Below are positions 35,091 to 44,790 of a stretch of DNA of 64,000 bases, in pieces. Source of the stretch: Paenibacillus albus. GTDB taxonomy: Bacteria; Bacillota; Bacilli; Paenibacillales; Paenibacillaceae. The first letter of the stretch is position 1; the number at the start of each line of letters is the position of its first letter. Below the pieces are notes generated by a model. That model was given only the letters and a program-made list of their open reading frames with translations. It was not told the origin of the DNA and did no database searches. Made by a program: the position numbers and the translations under genes. The stretch covers positions 2,432,501-2,496,500 of the forward strand of contig NZ_CP034437.1 in assembly GCF_003952225.1 (NCBI RefSeq). Reading direction: 5' to 3'.

Positions 35091-35939
35091 ATGAAAAGTT
35101 CCACTACAAAGCGTACGAAGCCGCGCAGCGTGCTGCCTGGCTTCGGCCTCTCGCTTGGATTCACGATTTTTTACTTGAGTGTGCTTGTCATCATTCCATT
35201 AGCAGGCATATTCGTCAAGACATCCGGCCTCACCCCAGAGCAGTTCTGGCATACGGTTTCTAACCCGCGTGTCATTGCTTCCTACAAAGTGAGCTTCCTG
35301 ACTTCCTTCTACGCAGCACTAGCGAATCTCGTTTTCGGACTCATCATTGCATGGGTGCTCGTGCGTTACCGGTTCCCAGGCAAGAAGCTCATCGACAGTT
35401 TAATCGACATGCCGTTCGCGCTGCCAACTGCTGTTGCCGGCATCTCGTTAACTGCAATCTATGCGCCTAACGGCTGGGTAGGCAAGCTCGTTGAACCGCT
35501 TGGCCTTAAGATCGCGTTCACGCCGCTTGGCATCACGCTGGCGCTCATCTTCATCGGACTGCCTTTCGTCGTAAGGACCGTGCAGCCTGTGCTGCAGGAT
35601 CTTGACAACGAAGTCGAGGAAGCGGCAGTCATGCTAGGCGCGTTCCGCTTGCGGACGTTCCGCCGTGTCATTCTGCCGGAGCTGATTCCGGCACTGCTGA
35701 CTGGATTTGCGCTTGCTTTTGCCCGTGGGATTGGGGAGTATGGCTCAGTCGTCTTTATCTCCGGCAACATGCCGATGAAGACGGAGATCGCGCCGCTGCT
35801 CATTATGACCAAGCTGGAACAATACGATTACAAAGGCGCAACAGCGATCGCAATGGTGATGCTTATCGTATCGTTCATCCTGCTGCTTCTAATTAACTAC
35901 TTACAATGGCGGAGCAATCGCCGCGTTGTAACGGCATAG
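35091..35939 (+). CDS. cysT: Sulfate ABC transporter permease CysT
   Basis: A 282-residue membrane subunit with about six helices. The EAA loop reads [20 protein letters not shown], and the run [20 protein letters not shown] is typical of CysT (CysU). It lies 26 bases after the binding-protein gene and 12 bases before cysW. Confidence 0.94.
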   Translation: MKSSTTKRTKPRSVLPGFGLSLGFTIFYLSVLVIIPLAGIFVKTSGLTPEQFWHTVSNPRVIASYKVSFLTSFYAALANLVFGLIIAWVLVRYRFPGKKLIDSLIDMPFALPTAVAGISLTAIYAPNGWVGKLVEPLGLKIAFTPLGITLALIFIGLPFVVRTVQPVLQDLDNEVEEAAVMLGAFRLRTFRRVILPELIPALLTGFALAFARGIGEYGSVVFISGNMPMKTEIAPLLIMTKLEQYDYKGATAIAMVMLIVSFILLLLINYLQWRSNRRVVTA

Positions 35940-35951
35940 GGGGCAAAAGCT

Positions 35952-36848
35952 ATGGCAGGAGGAGCTGTAACGGTTTCTTTGAAGGAGAAGGCTGCGCAAA
36001 GGCCTAAACATATTAACGAATCAACTGCTGTTCGCATTGTACTTATATCTATTGCACTTCTATTCCTTGTAGCAGTTGTGCTGCTCCCGCTGCTGTCGGT
36101 GTTCGTCGAAGCTTTCAAGAAAGGCACGGACGTGTACTTCGCAGCCCTTCGGGATCCCGATGCCTTGTCGGCGTTGAAGCTGACGCTGACGACCGCAGTA
36201 ATTGCTGTTCCGCTTAACACGGTGTTCGGTGTAGCAGCGGCTTGGGCGATAACTAAGTTCCGGTTTCGTGGCAAAAACATTCTTATTACGCTGATCGACT
36301 TGCCTTTTGCAGTATCACCGGTCATCTCGGGTCTCGTATTCGTGCTTCTGTTCGGAGCACAAGGATTCTTCGGTCCGTGGCTGGCGGACCACGATATCCA
36401 CATCCTCTTCGCACTGCCGGCGATCGTGCTAGCGACAACGTTCGTGACATTCCCATTCGTCGCGAGAGAGTTGATCCCGCTCATGCAAGCTCAAGGCGTG
36501 CAGGAAGAAGAAGCAGCGGCGAGCCTGGGAGCGAAAGGTTGGCAAATCTTCTGGCGCGTGACACTGCCGAACATTAAGTGGGGTTTGCTGTACGGCGTTA
36601 TTCTCTGTAACGCTCGTGCGATGGGCGAGTTCGGCGCTGTGTCGGTCGTATCAGGACATATCCGCGGAGAGACGAACACGCTGCCGCTTCACATTGAAAT
36701 TCTGTACAACGAATACCAGTTCGCGGCGTCATTCGCTGTCGCTTCGCTGCTCGTTATGCTGGCGGTCCTGACGCTGATCATTAAGAGCTTTATCGAGTGG
36801 AGAACGAATGCGAAAAGTCCGGAAAGGAGTGCTGACGATGCACATTGA
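35952..36848 (+). CDS. cysW: Sulfate ABC transporter permease CysW
   Basis: A 298-residue permease, about six helices, with [20 protein letters not shown] and an EAA loop [20 protein letters not shown]. CysW forms the transmembrane pore with CysT. Its last 11 bases overlap the start of cysA. Confidence 0.94.
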   Translation: MAGGAVTVSLKEKAAQRPKHINESTAVRIVLISIALLFLVAVVLLPLLSVFVEAFKKGTDVYFAALRDPDALSALKLTLTTAVIAVPLNTVFGVAAAWAITKFRFRGKNILITLIDLPFAVSPVISGLVFVLLFGAQGFFGPWLADHDIHILFALPAIVLATTFVTFPFVARELIPLMQAQGVQEEEAAASLGAKGWQIFWRVTLPNIKWGLLYGVILCNARAMGEFGAVSVVSGHIRGETNTLPLHIEILYNEYQFAASFAVASLLVMLAVLTLIIKSFIEWRTNAKSPERSADDAH

Positions 36849-37902
36849 GGTACGGAATTTGAATAAGTCATTCGGCAGCCATGCTGCGGTGCAGGATGTT
36901 AGCTTCCAGATTAAGCGCGGCAAGCTGATTGGCTTGCTCGGGCCAAGCGGCGGCGGCAAGTCAACGCTGCTGCGGATGCTCGCAGGGCTTGAGACGCCGG
37001 ATTCGGGTGACATCTTCATTAACGGGAAGAGAGTCAACGATGTTCAGCCTCAGCTTCGCGGTATTGGCTTCGTGTTTCAGAACTATGCACTGTTCAAGCA
37101 TATGACGGTGTTTGACAATATCGCTTTTGGACTCACCATTCGCAAGACAAGCAAAGCCGAGATCAAAGCTCGGGTTGGTGAGCTGCTCGATCTGACCGGA
37201 CTTCGCGGCTTCGAGCATCGCTATCCGCACCAGCTGTCTGGCGGCCAGCGGCAAAGGGTTGCTTTTGCCAGAGCGCTGGCACCGAGACCGGAGCTACTGC
37301 TGCTCGATGAGCCGTTCGCGGCGATCGACGCCAAGGTGCGCAAGGAGCTGCGCACATGGCTGAAGCAGCTGATCAGCACGCTCGGCATTACGTCGATCTT
37401 CGTCACGCATGACCAAGACGAAGCAGTTGAAGTAGCAGATGAGATGCTCATCGTCTCGCAGGGCAGATTGGAGCAGCAAGGCTCGCCGGTTCATATTTAT
37501 ACGGACCCGCAGACGGCTTTCGTTGCCGGCTTCATCGGTCATTCAAGCGTGGTGGAGCAGCCTACAAGCCTACGCGGCTTCGAGAGTACCTCGATTGCTG
37601 CAGGTGCAAGAGCGCTGGTAAGACCGGAGTTTGTGGAGGTTGGGCGCGAGCAGGAAATTCAGTTTCCTTCGGCTGCGGAGAAGGGCCAGGTACGGCATAT
37701 TTTCTTCCGAGGCGCACATTTGGAGCTGGATATTCAGGTCGGTCATAACCGGTTATCCGCACATCGCTCGTTAGATCAAGAACCGCTGCAGCCTGGCGAG
37801 GAAGTATCGGTGCTCATTCACCGGCTCTACGTCATTTCGGATAAGACAGCGACAATGGTGGAAAATCCGCTGAAGGTAGACCCGCTGCCGGTTCATATCT
37901 GA
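36838..37902 (+). CDS. cysA: Sulfate ABC transporter ATP-binding protein CysA
   Basis: A 354-residue ATPase: Walker [12 protein letters not shown], signature [15 protein letters not shown], Walker [13 protein letters not shown] and switch His in [11 protein letters not shown]. The C-terminal part (from about residue 240) is the regulatory/TOBE-like domain of sulfate and molybdate ATPases. The ATG at 36838 follows AAGGAG inside the cysW end, so translation is coupled. Confidence 0.95.
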   Translation: MHIEVRNLNKSFGSHAAVQDVSFQIKRGKLIGLLGPSGGGKSTLLRMLAGLETPDSGDIFINGKRVNDVQPQLRGIGFVFQNYALFKHMTVFDNIAFGLTIRKTSKAEIKARVGELLDLTGLRGFEHRYPHQLSGGQRQRVAFARALAPRPELLLLDEPFAAIDAKVRKELRTWLKQLISTLGITSIFVTHDQDEAVEVADEMLIVSQGRLEQQGSPVHIYTDPQTAFVAGFIGHSSVVEQPTSLRGFESTSIAAGARALVRPEFVEVGREQEIQFPSAAEKGQVRHIFFRGAHLELDIQVGHNRLSAHRSLDQEPLQPGEEVSVLIHRLYVISDKTATMVENPLKVDPLPVHI

Positions 37903-38031
37903 AGGTAGTGTTGTAGGTATCAATGAAGGCGAGAGATTGGCTGTCCATTAGAGAGTAGAGACATTAAGTGGCAAGGATAGAAGAGGATCGGAAGTTTGGA
38001 ATATAGGAAGCGACTTTAGGAGGGATTCGAG

Positions 38032-38265
38032 ATGGCGAAACCAATAGTGCTCGATCAAGAATGGATTGAACGGATTACGACGCAGGTGAACGGACTTGAA
38101 TACGGATCGGTGCTTATCACCGTTCATGACGGGCGTGTCGTCCAGATCGACCGCACCGAACGCAAACGGTTCGAAGCTTCCGCGAAGCCGAGTCAAAATC
38201 ATGCGAAAGAACAAGCTCACGGGCAAGCTTCCGCAGCTGGAGATAAATTGAAAGCTATTAATTAG
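38032..38265 (+). CDS. yezD: YezD-family small protein (DUF2292)
   Basis: A 77-residue protein whose first 47 residues match the YezD/DUF2292 pattern: EWIERITTQVNGLEYGSVLI, a VQID strand and an RTERKRFE end. The rest is a polar Ala/Gln/His tail. The family is often found beside sulfate-assimilation or methionine genes, as here, 129 bases after cysA. The function is unknown. The ATG follows AGGAGGG. Confidence 0.8.
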   Translation: MAKPIVLDQEWIERITTQVNGLEYGSVLITVHDGRVVQIDRTERKRFEASAKPSQNHAKEQAHGQASAAGDKLKAIN

Positions 38266-38271
38266 TAAGGG

Positions 38272-38313
38272 AGTCCCAAGTGCCGCGATGTTGCGGTGCT
38301 TGGGGCTTTTTTT
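38272..38313 (+). terminator. Terminator of the sulfate/yezD unit
   Basis: AGTCCCAAGTGCCGC pairs with GCGGTGCTTGGGGCT (G-U pairs on the plus-strand RNA) and is followed by seven T. Confidence 0.85.
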
Positions 38314-38350
38314 ATGTAGATAGTCTTTGCGATGTGGTGGGTGGATAGAA

Positions 38351-38571
38351 TGTAGCTGGTTTGCTGGACTACATTCGTAGAGCTTAGCCAATGTAGATCC
38401 TGCAGGGATCTACATTGGCCGGAAACTCGTTGTGTGAGGTAAAGAGAATCCCCTGGAGATCTACATTGGCCGGAAACTCGTTGTATGAGGTAAAGAGAAT
38501 CCCCTAGGGATCTACATTGGTTGGAAACTCGTTATGCGAGGTAAAGAGATTCCCTAGGGATCTACATTGGC
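38351..38571. repeat. Tandem repeat array with period of about 51 bases (family D)
   Basis: ATCTACATTGG recurs at 38408, 38459, 38510 and 38560, with a shared body GGAAACTCGTTG.GTGAGGTAAAGAGAATCCCC between. A perfect 13-bp palindrome around TGCA (38388-38418, CCAATGTAGATCC and its complement) opens the array, and an AATGTAG/CTACATT pair lies before it (38349-38375). The units differ at a few positions. The array fills the 352-base gap between yezD and rsgA, which converge. Confidence 0.85.
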
Positions 38572-38617
38572 ATATTGGCCAGCCCACGCACAGGCTCATA
38601 CACGCTGAAATTGACTC

Positions 38618-39832
38618 TTAATCCGCGTCTATCATACGCTTCGAGAACGTTGTGCGCGCCTCGCGCCGCTTGTCGGCACTCTTCTGCTGGCGCTTGCTGA
38701 CAGATTGCTCTTTGCGCATTTGGTGCGCGAGCTCGCGGCCCGTTTTCTTGTAGCTCGTGAAGCGGCGCTCCTCCAGAGCTCCACTGCTCAACGCTTCCCT
38801 CACGGCGCAGCCGAGCTCGCGCTCGTGGCGGCAGTCGCGGAAGCGGCAGTTCGCAGCGATCGATTCGATATCCGCGAATGCTTCCTGCCAGCCGCTGTCG
38901 GATTCCCATAGCTGGAGCTCGCGCATGCCCGGCGTATCCATCATGATGAAGCCGCCGGGAAGCGGGAACAGCTCGCGGTGCGTTGTGGTATGGCGTCCGC
39001 GCGCATCATCTTCGCGGATGCCTTGCGTGCGCATCAGCTCGCCGCCGGCCAACCAGTTGAGCAGCGTCGACTTGCCGACGCCGGAGGAACCAGTCACGGC
39101 AATGGTGCTGCCTGGCTGTAGATAAGGCGCAAGCGCATCACGGCCAGTTCCGGCAACTGCGCTGACCGCATGTACCGGAACGCCGGGAGCAGACGCTTCA
39201 ACCTCGGCGATGCTCAGCTCGACGTTGTCGCACAGGTCCGCTTTGGTCAGCAGGACGACCGGCGTCGCGCCGCTTTCCCATGCGGTGACGAGATAGCGCT
39301 CGATACGGCTCACGTTATAGTCGCCGTTAAGCGCGCCAACGATGAAGAGCGTATCAATATTCGTGCCGATGACCTGCTCTTCAGGTACGCTGCCCGACGC
39401 CCGGCGGATCATCGCGGAGCCGCGAGGAAGCACGCCATGAATGATGGCGCGCTTCTCGCCATCCATTGGCGCAGCGGCGACCCAATCTCCAACAGCCGGA
39501 TATTCGCTCCGGGTATTCGCCTGGAACTGGAACTTGCCGCTCACTTCAGCGGACAGCTCTCCAGCAGAAGTCATGATGCGATATTGATTCGTGAATTGAG
39601 CGATAACTCGCGCAGGAATGCAGCCTTTCGGAAGCGCAGCGCTCGCAGCAGCGAAGCGTGTCTCCCAGTCTGTATTCCAGCCGAACTGCTGCAGAAGATC
39701 TGCAGGCCTTAACTGTCCTTGCTCTTGCCCTTGTCCTTGTTCATTCATTTGTTCGCACACTTGTGCGTTCACTTGCTCGTTCACTTGCTCGTTCTTTTGC
39801 TCATTCGCTTGCTCAATCATTTGCTCAATCAC
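38618..39832 (-). CDS. rsgA: Ribosome small subunit GTPase RsgA, with repetitive N-terminal extension
   Basis: A circularly permuted GTPase that helps 30S maturation. After residue 40 it follows the family: an OB-fold, G4 LLTKADL, G1 TGSSGVGKSTLLN, G2/G3 TTTHRELF and DTPGMRELQ, then a zinc finger with Cys/His in CRFRDCRHERELGC. Residues 1-40 consist of a four-residue repeat (xxEQ: IEQM, IEQA, NEQK, NEQV and so on) encoded by 12-base repeats, absent from typical RsgA. The frame continues open upstream through more EQ units; a CTG at 39883, nine bases after AAAGGGG, could be the true start. The GTG at 39832 or ATG at 39820 have weak ribosome sites. Confidence 0.92.
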   Translation of the reverse strand: MIEQMIEQANEQKNEQVNEQVNAQVCEQMNEQGQGQEQGQLRPADLLQQFGWNTDWETRFAAASAALPKGCIPARVIAQFTNQYRIMTSAGELSAEVSGKFQFQANTRSEYPAVGDWVAAAPMDGEKRAIIHGVLPRGSAMIRRASGSVPEEQVIGTNIDTLFIVGALNGDYNVSRIERYLVTAWESGATPVVLLTKADLCDNVELSIAEVEASAPGVPVHAVSAVAGTGRDALAPYLQPGSTIAVTGSSGVGKSTLLNWLAGGELMRTQGIREDDARGRHTTTHRELFPLPGGFIMMDTPGMRELQLWESDSGWQEAFADIESIAANCRFRDCRHERELGCAVREALSSGALEERRFTSYKKTGRELAHQMRKEQSVSKRQQKSADKRREARTTFSKRMIDAD

Positions 39833-39936
39833 TTGCTCTTTAACTTGCCCTTTTTCTTGTTCTTGCTCATGGTTTTGATTCAGGTTGGTAATCCCCTTTG
39901 AATTTAGTGGTATTGAACTTCGTTCTCATACAGACG

Positions 39937-39970
39937 ACAAAAAGACCGCAGGAAATATCTCCTGCGGTCT
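39937..39970 (-). terminator. Second terminator of the small unit upstream of rsgA
   Basis: Perfect 11-bp arms AGACCGCAGGA/TCCTGCGGTCT, followed on the minus strand by TTTTTGTCG. Confidence 0.8.
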
Positions 39971-40021
39971 GCTCCGATGCTGCTGCCCAGCTAATGGACG
40001 GCGCAGCAATTAAACGGAAAC

Positions 40022-40061
40022 ACAAAAAAACCGCAAGAAACCGGATTGGTCTCCTGCGGTT
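40022..40061 (-). terminator. First terminator of the small unit upstream of rsgA
   Basis: Fourteen-base arms pair completely on minus-strand RNA when G-U pairs are allowed (on plus-strand RNA they would be A-C mismatches), then a run of seven U. This fixes the transcribed strand as minus. Confidence 0.85.
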
Positions 40062-40147
40062 CTAATGGCGTGATTGAGCTGACAAGCTTGGTGGGGCAGC
40101 GCTAATAAAGGGCTCCCTAGACCAACTCATCACCATTATTCACGTAC

Positions 40148-40210
40148 TTAGTTCCGTTCGAAGACCGATGTGAATGCGACAACAACAGTAACAACAATTG
40201 ATTTTCTCAT
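40148..40210 (-). CDS. Candidate tiny peptide gene (20 residues)
   Basis: An ATG at 40210 begins MRKSIVVTVVVAFTSVFERN, a short basic start, a hydrophobic middle and a charged end, shaped like a membrane or secreted micro-peptide. GGGAGG lies 11 bases upstream. It has a near-consensus promoter (40247-40276) and is followed by about 85 bases of untranslated RNA and two terminators. I know no family for it. It could be a regulatory peptide, a type I toxin-like peptide or the translated part of a small RNA. Confidence 0.45.
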   Translation of the reverse strand: MRKSIVVTVVVAFTSVFERN

Positions 40211-40246
40211 TTGCACATCAGCCTCCCTTAGGTATCGTTAGTTGTC

Positions 40247-40276
40247 ATTCTATGCTCTAATGGCAGCACTTGTCAA
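40247..40276 (-). promoter_or_regulatory. Strong sigma-A-type promoter for the tiny peptide unit
   Basis: TTGACA (40271-40276), 18 bases, and TAGAAT (40247-40252) on the minus strand, about 37 bases before the start codon. Confidence 0.7.
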
Positions 40277-40282
40277 CTGTCT

Positions 40283-40325
40283 TATAATTAAAATGGCCCT
40301 GCTCCGACTAACGAAGCAAGGCCAT
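40283..40325 (-). terminator. Terminator of the small membrane protein gene
   Basis: ATGGCCTTGCT/AGCAGGGCCAT pair on minus-strand RNA (one G-U) and run into TTTTAATTATAAG. Confidence 0.75.
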
Positions 40326-40329
40326 CATA

Positions 40330-40476
40330 TTACGAAATGACAAATTTAATGATCACCGCAGCGGCGAAAATAACGAACAGAATTCCGAAGAACCCGCCAA
40401 AGCCCATTGCGACATCGAATAAATCATCACGCGGTTCCTCATTCAAATGCTCGCGTGGATCTCTAACATTTTCCAT
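40330..40476 (-). CDS. Small membrane protein, YqzM-like
   Basis: A 48-residue protein: a charged N-terminal half (MENVRDPREHLNEEPRDDLF) and one membrane helix (GFGGFFGILFVIFAAAVIIK). AAGGAGG lies close before the ATG and a terminator follows the stop, so it is a complete gene. Length and layout resemble the B. subtilis YqzM family (44 residues), whose function is unknown. It is divergent from uvrC. Confidence 0.7.
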   Translation of the reverse strand: MENVRDPREHLNEEPRDDLFDVAMGFGGFFGILFVIFAAAVIIKFVIS

Positions 40477-40660
40477 TTGACTACTTCCTCCTTAGACACG
40501 ACGATTGCTTCTCCTAGTATACCCAACTTCCAGAATAATTGTAAAGTCGCCGCTGGTGACAATTGTGAGGCGAATTTGCAGTTCCATAAGGAGACCAGCC
40601 GCAAACGGAGAGTCGTTGTGGTACAATAAACTGTAGCATTAGGCTGGGAGGAGGACAGGT

Positions 40661-42613
40661 ATGACGGAGCAAACAAGCCACGAATCAGCGGCGAGCAGGC
40701 GTCTCGCACAGGAGCGAATTCGCAATAAACTAGCGCTTCTGCCGGACCAGCCGGGCTGTTATCTGATGAAGGACCATAGCGGCAAAATCATTTACGTGGG
40801 CAAAGCAAAGGTGCTTAAAAACCGTGTGCGTTCATATTTCAACGGCAGTCATAACGGCAAAACATTGCGGCTTGTCTCGCACATCCGCGATTTCGAATAC
40901 ATTGTTACATCGAGCAACATGGAAGCACTTATTCTTGAATGTAATTTGATCAAGCAGTATATGCCGCAATACAACGTTCTGCTGAAGGACGATAAGACGT
41001 TTCCTTATATCAAAATCACTAGTGAAGCGCATCCGAAGCTTGAAGTGACAAGGCGGATCGTTAAGGATAAGGGGAAGTATTTTGGCCCGTATCCGAATGC
41101 GTATGCGGCGCAGCAGACCAAGAAGCTGCTGGATCGACTGTATCCGCTGCGCAAGTGCGGCGTGCTGCCGGACAAAGTATGCCTCTATTATCATTTGGGT
41201 CAATGCGTTGCGCCATGCGAGTACGATATCGAGCCAGGCACCTATGAGAATATGGTGCAGGAGATAACGCGGTTTCTAAACGGCGGCCATGAAGAAGTGA
41301 GGAAGACGCTGCAGGGCAAAATGGAAGCGGCGGCGGAAAATCTCGAATTCGAGCGTGCCAAGGAATACCGCGATCAGATGATCGCAATTGATGCCGTCAT
41401 GGAGAAGCAGAAGATTACGCTCAACGACGCAATGGACCGCGACGTGTTCGGTTATGCGACGGACAAAGGCTGGATGTGCGTGCAAATCATGTACATGCGT
41501 CAGGGCAAGCTTATTGAACGCAGGGCGACGACATTCCCGTATTACGGCGAAGCGTACGATGATTTCATGACATTCGTTACGCAGTATTATTCGGAGAATC
41601 CGGCGCTGCCGAAGGAGATCTTCTTGCCGACGCCGCCGCAAGAGTCAGCTGTTCAAGAAGCGGACTCAACTGAGGCTGCCCAGGCAGTTAACCTTGCAAT
41701 TCCAGTGCTAACCGTTGAAGACACAGATCAAAGCGACAACGAGCCGGAAGCGGGATCGGCAGAAGCTGAGCTTCGTAACTCACTGCAAAAGTGGCTGAAG
41801 GTGAAGGTGTTCATGCCGCTTCGCGGACGCAAGCGGGACGTCGTAGCCATGGCCGTGAAGAACGCGAAGGTGACGCTTGATGAGAAGTTCAAGCTCATCG
41901 AACGCGATGAGGAGCGGACTTTCAAGGCGGCAGAAGGTCTGGCGGAAGCGATAGGCCTGCCGCAGGTGCGCCGAATCGAGGCTTTCGATAACTCGAACAT
42001 TCAAGGGACCGATCCGGTATCTGCAATGGTTGTGTTCATTGACGGAAAGCCGGATAAGAAGGAATACCGCAAATATAAAGTGAAAACGGTCAAAGGACCG
42101 GACGACTACGAAACGATGCGGGAAGTCATTCGCCGCCGCTATGAGCGCGTGCTGAAGGAAGAGCTGGAGCTGCCGGATCTCATTATTGTGGATGGAGGCA
42201 GGGGACAGATATCCGCGGCTCTCGATATTCTCGAGAACGAGCTTGGCTTAGGTATTCCGGTGTGCGGCCTCGTTAAAGATGCGAAGCATAAGACAGCGCA
42301 GCTCATGACAGGAGATCCGCCGGAAGTTGTGCCGCTCCCGCGAGACAGCCAGGAATTCTACCTCCTGCAGCGGATTCAAGACGAGGTGCATCGCTTTGCC
42401 ATTACGTTCCACCGGGAGCAACGAGGCAAGTCGATGGTCGTATCGAAGCTTGATTCGATTCCGGGCATTGGGGAGAAGCGGCGGAAGGCGCTGCTCAAGC
42501 ATTTTGGCTCCATTAAGAAAATAAAAGAAGCCGGAATTGAAGATTTCCGGCCTCTGTCGATCGGCGAGAAGCTCGCCGCGCAAATTATTGAAGCATTGAG
42601 GGAGGAACCGTAA
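40661..42613 (+). CDS. uvrC: Excinuclease ABC subunit C
   Basis: A 650-residue nucleotide-excision-repair nuclease that makes both incisions beside a lesion. The GIY-YIG-type domain is at [20 protein letters not shown], the UVR motif is near residue 225 ([11 protein letters not shown]), the RNase-H-like nuclease starts at [12 protein letters not shown] and contains [10 protein letters not shown], and the C-terminus has the helix-hairpin-helix [19 protein letters not shown] low-complexity acidic insert at about residues 325-370 makes it longer than most (about 600). Its end overlaps the convergent CPBP gene by 29 bases. Confidence 0.96.
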   Translation: MTEQTSHESAASRRLAQERIRNKLALLPDQPGCYLMKDHSGKIIYVGKAKVLKNRVRSYFNGSHNGKTLRLVSHIRDFEYIVTSSNMEALILECNLIKQYMPQYNVLLKDDKTFPYIKITSEAHPKLEVTRRIVKDKGKYFGPYPNAYAAQQTKKLLDRLYPLRKCGVLPDKVCLYYHLGQCVAPCEYDIEPGTYENMVQEITRFLNGGHEEVRKTLQGKMEAAAENLEFERAKEYRDQMIAIDAVMEKQKITLNDAMDRDVFGYATDKGWMCVQIMYMRQGKLIERRATTFPYYGEAYDDFMTFVTQYYSENPALPKEIFLPTPPQESAVQEADSTEAAQAVNLAIPVLTVEDTDQSDNEPEAGSAEAELRNSLQKWLKVKVFMPLRGRKRDVVAMAVKNAKVTLDEKFKLIERDEERTFKAAEGLAEAIGLPQVRRIEAFDNSNIQGTDPVSAMVVFIDGKPDKKEYRKYKVKTVKGPDDYETMREVIRRRYERVLKEELELPDLIIVDGGRGQISAALDILENELGLGIPVCGLVKDAKHKTAQLMTGDPPEVVPLPRDSQEFYLLQRIQDEVHRFAITFHREQRGKSMVVSKLDSIPGIGEKRRKALLKHFGSIKKIKEAGIEDFRPLSIGEKLAAQIIEALREEP

Positions 42614-44216
42614 GGTTCGCCCTCTTTTTTCTGTCGAAATTACGGATAAGCCATGCAATCGGAATCGGCAGCACAATGTAGACAAGACCAATAAGTACGT
42701 TGCCGACAGAGCCCATGAACATGAGCGAGATCGCCATCATGAGGCTGTCGAATACAGCGTGTGCGAACAGGACCGTTATGAAGCCAAAACGCAGGAACAG
42801 GAAGCTGAAGATTAAGCCAAGAATCGTCAGCTCGAGCAGCCTCGTCGTCGATGGGAAGATGGGGTAAGTGACATGTCCAAGCGCCCAGATGATCGTCGGG
42901 ATAAGCGACGCAACGAACGAATTTTTGAACCAGCGTTTCATCAGTCCAATGCCGAAGAGGCGGTACACCGATTCCTCTGAGATGGCAGCACACCAAGCTA
43001 GCAGTGGGAACAGCCACGGTGCAGCCAGATTATAGGGTGATTGAGTCACGTCGGTCGTCGACCAGGCGCCGTTCATATTCATTAAGATGATAAAAATAAT
43101 CGTTTGCAGCCCCAGAAGCATAAAAGCTGCCAAATACCCCAGCCACATGCTGCGCCATACATGCTCGCCATAGCCAGGCTGACCGAATCTTGGCCACAGG
43201 TTGCGACCAAGCGCACGCCACAAGCCGTCGCCTCCGACGAGTGAAAAGTAGACGGACAATCCCATTATGACTGTAACGAGGCAAGTGACTATGACGGCAG
43301 TATATGCCATCGTATCGGCATGCAGCACTTCGCCGAAGCTGGCGACAAGACCGTCCTTCATGTTGAAGTCATTGACAAGATACATGCCGAGGAACAGCAA
43401 TGTGAGAGCAATACCTCGGAGGAAGGAGGTATGCTTCCGGTAGAGCGATGCATAGATGATGGCGAGAATGAAAAGCACGAACGACAGGAACAAGCTGCCG
43501 AGCGTGGATAGATAGTTTGCAAGCCGCTTCTGTTTATCGACGTACACCGTGTAGTCGCTAGGAACCTTAAAAGTTGGTTTATATGCAGCGATGAGAATGG
43601 AGCCGTTCGGTTGCTTCTCTGCGCGTATGCCAAGGTTGAGCTTTGCAATACCAATTACTTTATTCGCTGTAAACCAGATTTGCCCGGTATCTGCGTTCGT
43701 CCGATCGACTTTCAAGCTAGACTTCTGGAAGCCCTTCGACATGGCAAACTTGAGCGCGGTGTCGGTCAGTTCTTTACCTTTGGCCGGAGTGACTTGATTG
43801 CCGTTCAGGCGATTCCAGGCGACGACAGTTCCTTTTTGCATATGCACATAGATGAAAATTTCGCTGCGGTCGGGCATTTTCGCGGTCACTTGGAAAGTGT
43901 CGGTCGGAAACTGCTCTTCGTAGAGCTTCTCATAGCTCTTCGTCAGCTTGTTCTTCTCCAAGTAGCCATACAGCAGACTGTCAGATTGATGGACGGCGTG
44001 CACACTGTTAGGGGTGACGTGGAACTGCTTCTTTACGAATGCGGCTGCAGCATCCTCGGCTTTGCTCTTCGCAATGACCGGCTCACTGTTCGAGTCGAAG
44101 AACGATTCAGCGGTTGACGGGACAATCTGGATCAGTAAATAAATAATAATGCCAATGCCGGCGAGCCAGGAGAACAGCTTCCAATTCGGTTCATGATGGG
44201 GAAAATTAGTATTCAC
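42585..44216 (-). CDS. CPBP-family intramembrane metalloprotease
   Basis: A 543-residue membrane protein. One N-terminal helix (about 17-33) is followed by an extracytoplasmic region of about 200 residues, then roughly eight helices. The CPBP (Abi) motifs are EESVYR in the middle of the membrane part, GHVTYP and FAHAVFDSL, which hold the predicted catalytic Glu/Arg and metal-binding His residues. Members process prenylated or membrane proteins. The large extracytoplasmic domain is unusual for simple CPBP proteins. GAGGTG lies 8 bases before the ATG. Confidence 0.87.
   Translation of the reverse strand: MNTNFPHHEPNWKLFSWLAGIGIIIYLLIQIVPSTAESFFDSNSEPVIAKSKAEDAAAAFVKKQFHVTPNSVHAVHQSDSLLYGYLEKNKLTKSYEKLYEEQFPTDTFQVTAKMPDRSEIFIYVHMQKGTVVAWNRLNGNQVTPAKGKELTDTALKFAMSKGFQKSSLKVDRTNADTGQIWFTANKVIGIAKLNLGIRAEKQPNGSILIAAYKPTFKVPSDYTVYVDKQKRLANYLSTLGSLFLSFVLFILAIIYASLYRKHTSFLRGIALTLLFLGMYLVNDFNMKDGLVASFGEVLHADTMAYTAVIVTCLVTVIMGLSVYFSLVGGDGLWRALGRNLWPRFGQPGYGEHVWRSMWLGYLAAFMLLGLQTIIFIILMNMNGAWSTTDVTQSPYNLAAPWLFPLLAWCAAISEESVYRLFGIGLMKRWFKNSFVASLIPTIIWALGHVTYPIFPSTTRLLELTILGLIFSFLFLRFGFITVLFAHAVFDSLMMAISLMFMGSVGNVLIGLVYIVLPIPIAWLIRNFDRKKRANLTVPPSMLQ
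42598..42630 (+). terminator. Terminator overlapping the uvrC stop codon
   Basis: GAGGGAGGAACC (42598-42609) and GGTTCGCCCTC (42614-42624) form the stem, with TTTTTT after it. The hairpin lies inside the 29-base overlap with the convergent protease gene. Confidence 0.65.
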
Positions 44217-44393
44217 CTTAACACCTCAGTTTCGCGTGAACTAGCCTTATGTACTCACTACCATATCATAATTGAAACAAAATTATCCATGCGGCGAGGC
44301 ATAGCCGTAGTTTCATCTATATTCAAACATGTCCAAAAATAATACGCTCCGATGCGGACCATGGTATTGGATACGAAAAATGGCAAACAATAA

Positions 44394-44548
44394 AGGACAG
44401 AGCCAATTGGCGCTGTCCTGTTTCCTTCGGCTAAGCCGAGATCAAAATCGGTGCCGCAGGCATCCTGATTTTGATTGCAGGTGTAGCATCTTTTGCATCT
44501 TTGCTTGTGGAAAGCGAGCCGCAGAGCTGGGAACAGCGAATGCGGCTC
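44394..44548. repeat. Three intergenic hairpins beside repeat family A copy 2
   Basis: Successive inverted repeats lie at 44394-44419 (AGGACAG.GCC arms), 44441-44475 (ATCAAAATC/GATTTTGAT enclosing GGTGCC/GGCATCC) and 44516-44548 (GAGCCGCA/TGCGGCTC). The first has a T-rich tail on the minus strand. No ORF here is supported. They take up the left part of the 574-base gap between the CPBP gene and the LysR gene. Confidence 0.6.
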
Positions 44549-44633
44549 ATCCCACTGCTGCCAGCGGAGCATATAAGCGGCGATGGGATCGGCTTTGGCG
44601 AAGCAAAGGGATGAAGATGGAGAGGCGTGGGGA

Positions 44634-44741
44634 AAGTGAACGAGCTGGAGAGCGATAGCGATCGCCTTTGAACTCGGGAATACTCCGCTAGGAGTACAGT
44701 TCAATATTCCCGAGTTCAACAGCGACGGAAGCCGTTCACTT
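44634..44741. repeat. Structured repeat family A, copy 2
   Basis: Outer arms AAGTGAACG/CGTTCACTT (44634-44642, 44733-44741) enclose AGCGATAGCGATCGCCTTTG (44651-44670) facing CAACAGCGA (44717-44725), then perfect 12-bp inner arms (44671-44682, 44705-44716) and a small apical CTCC/GGAG hairpin. The central blocks match copy 1 (18 of 20 and 9 of 9 bases); the stems differ in sequence yet pair. Confidence 0.8.
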
Positions 44742-44790
44742 GGACCAAAGCTTCGACACTTCTTCATCCCAAAATGCTGAGCCTCCTCAA

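Noticed and set aside
38408-38571. CRISPR array
   Set aside because: The whole 51-base unit repeats; there are no unique spacers and no cas genes.
39618-39901. Cys/Ser- and Leu-rich plus-strand ORFs opposite the rsgA N-terminus
   Set aside because: They are antisense readings of the 12-base repeats that encode the Glu-Gln extension.
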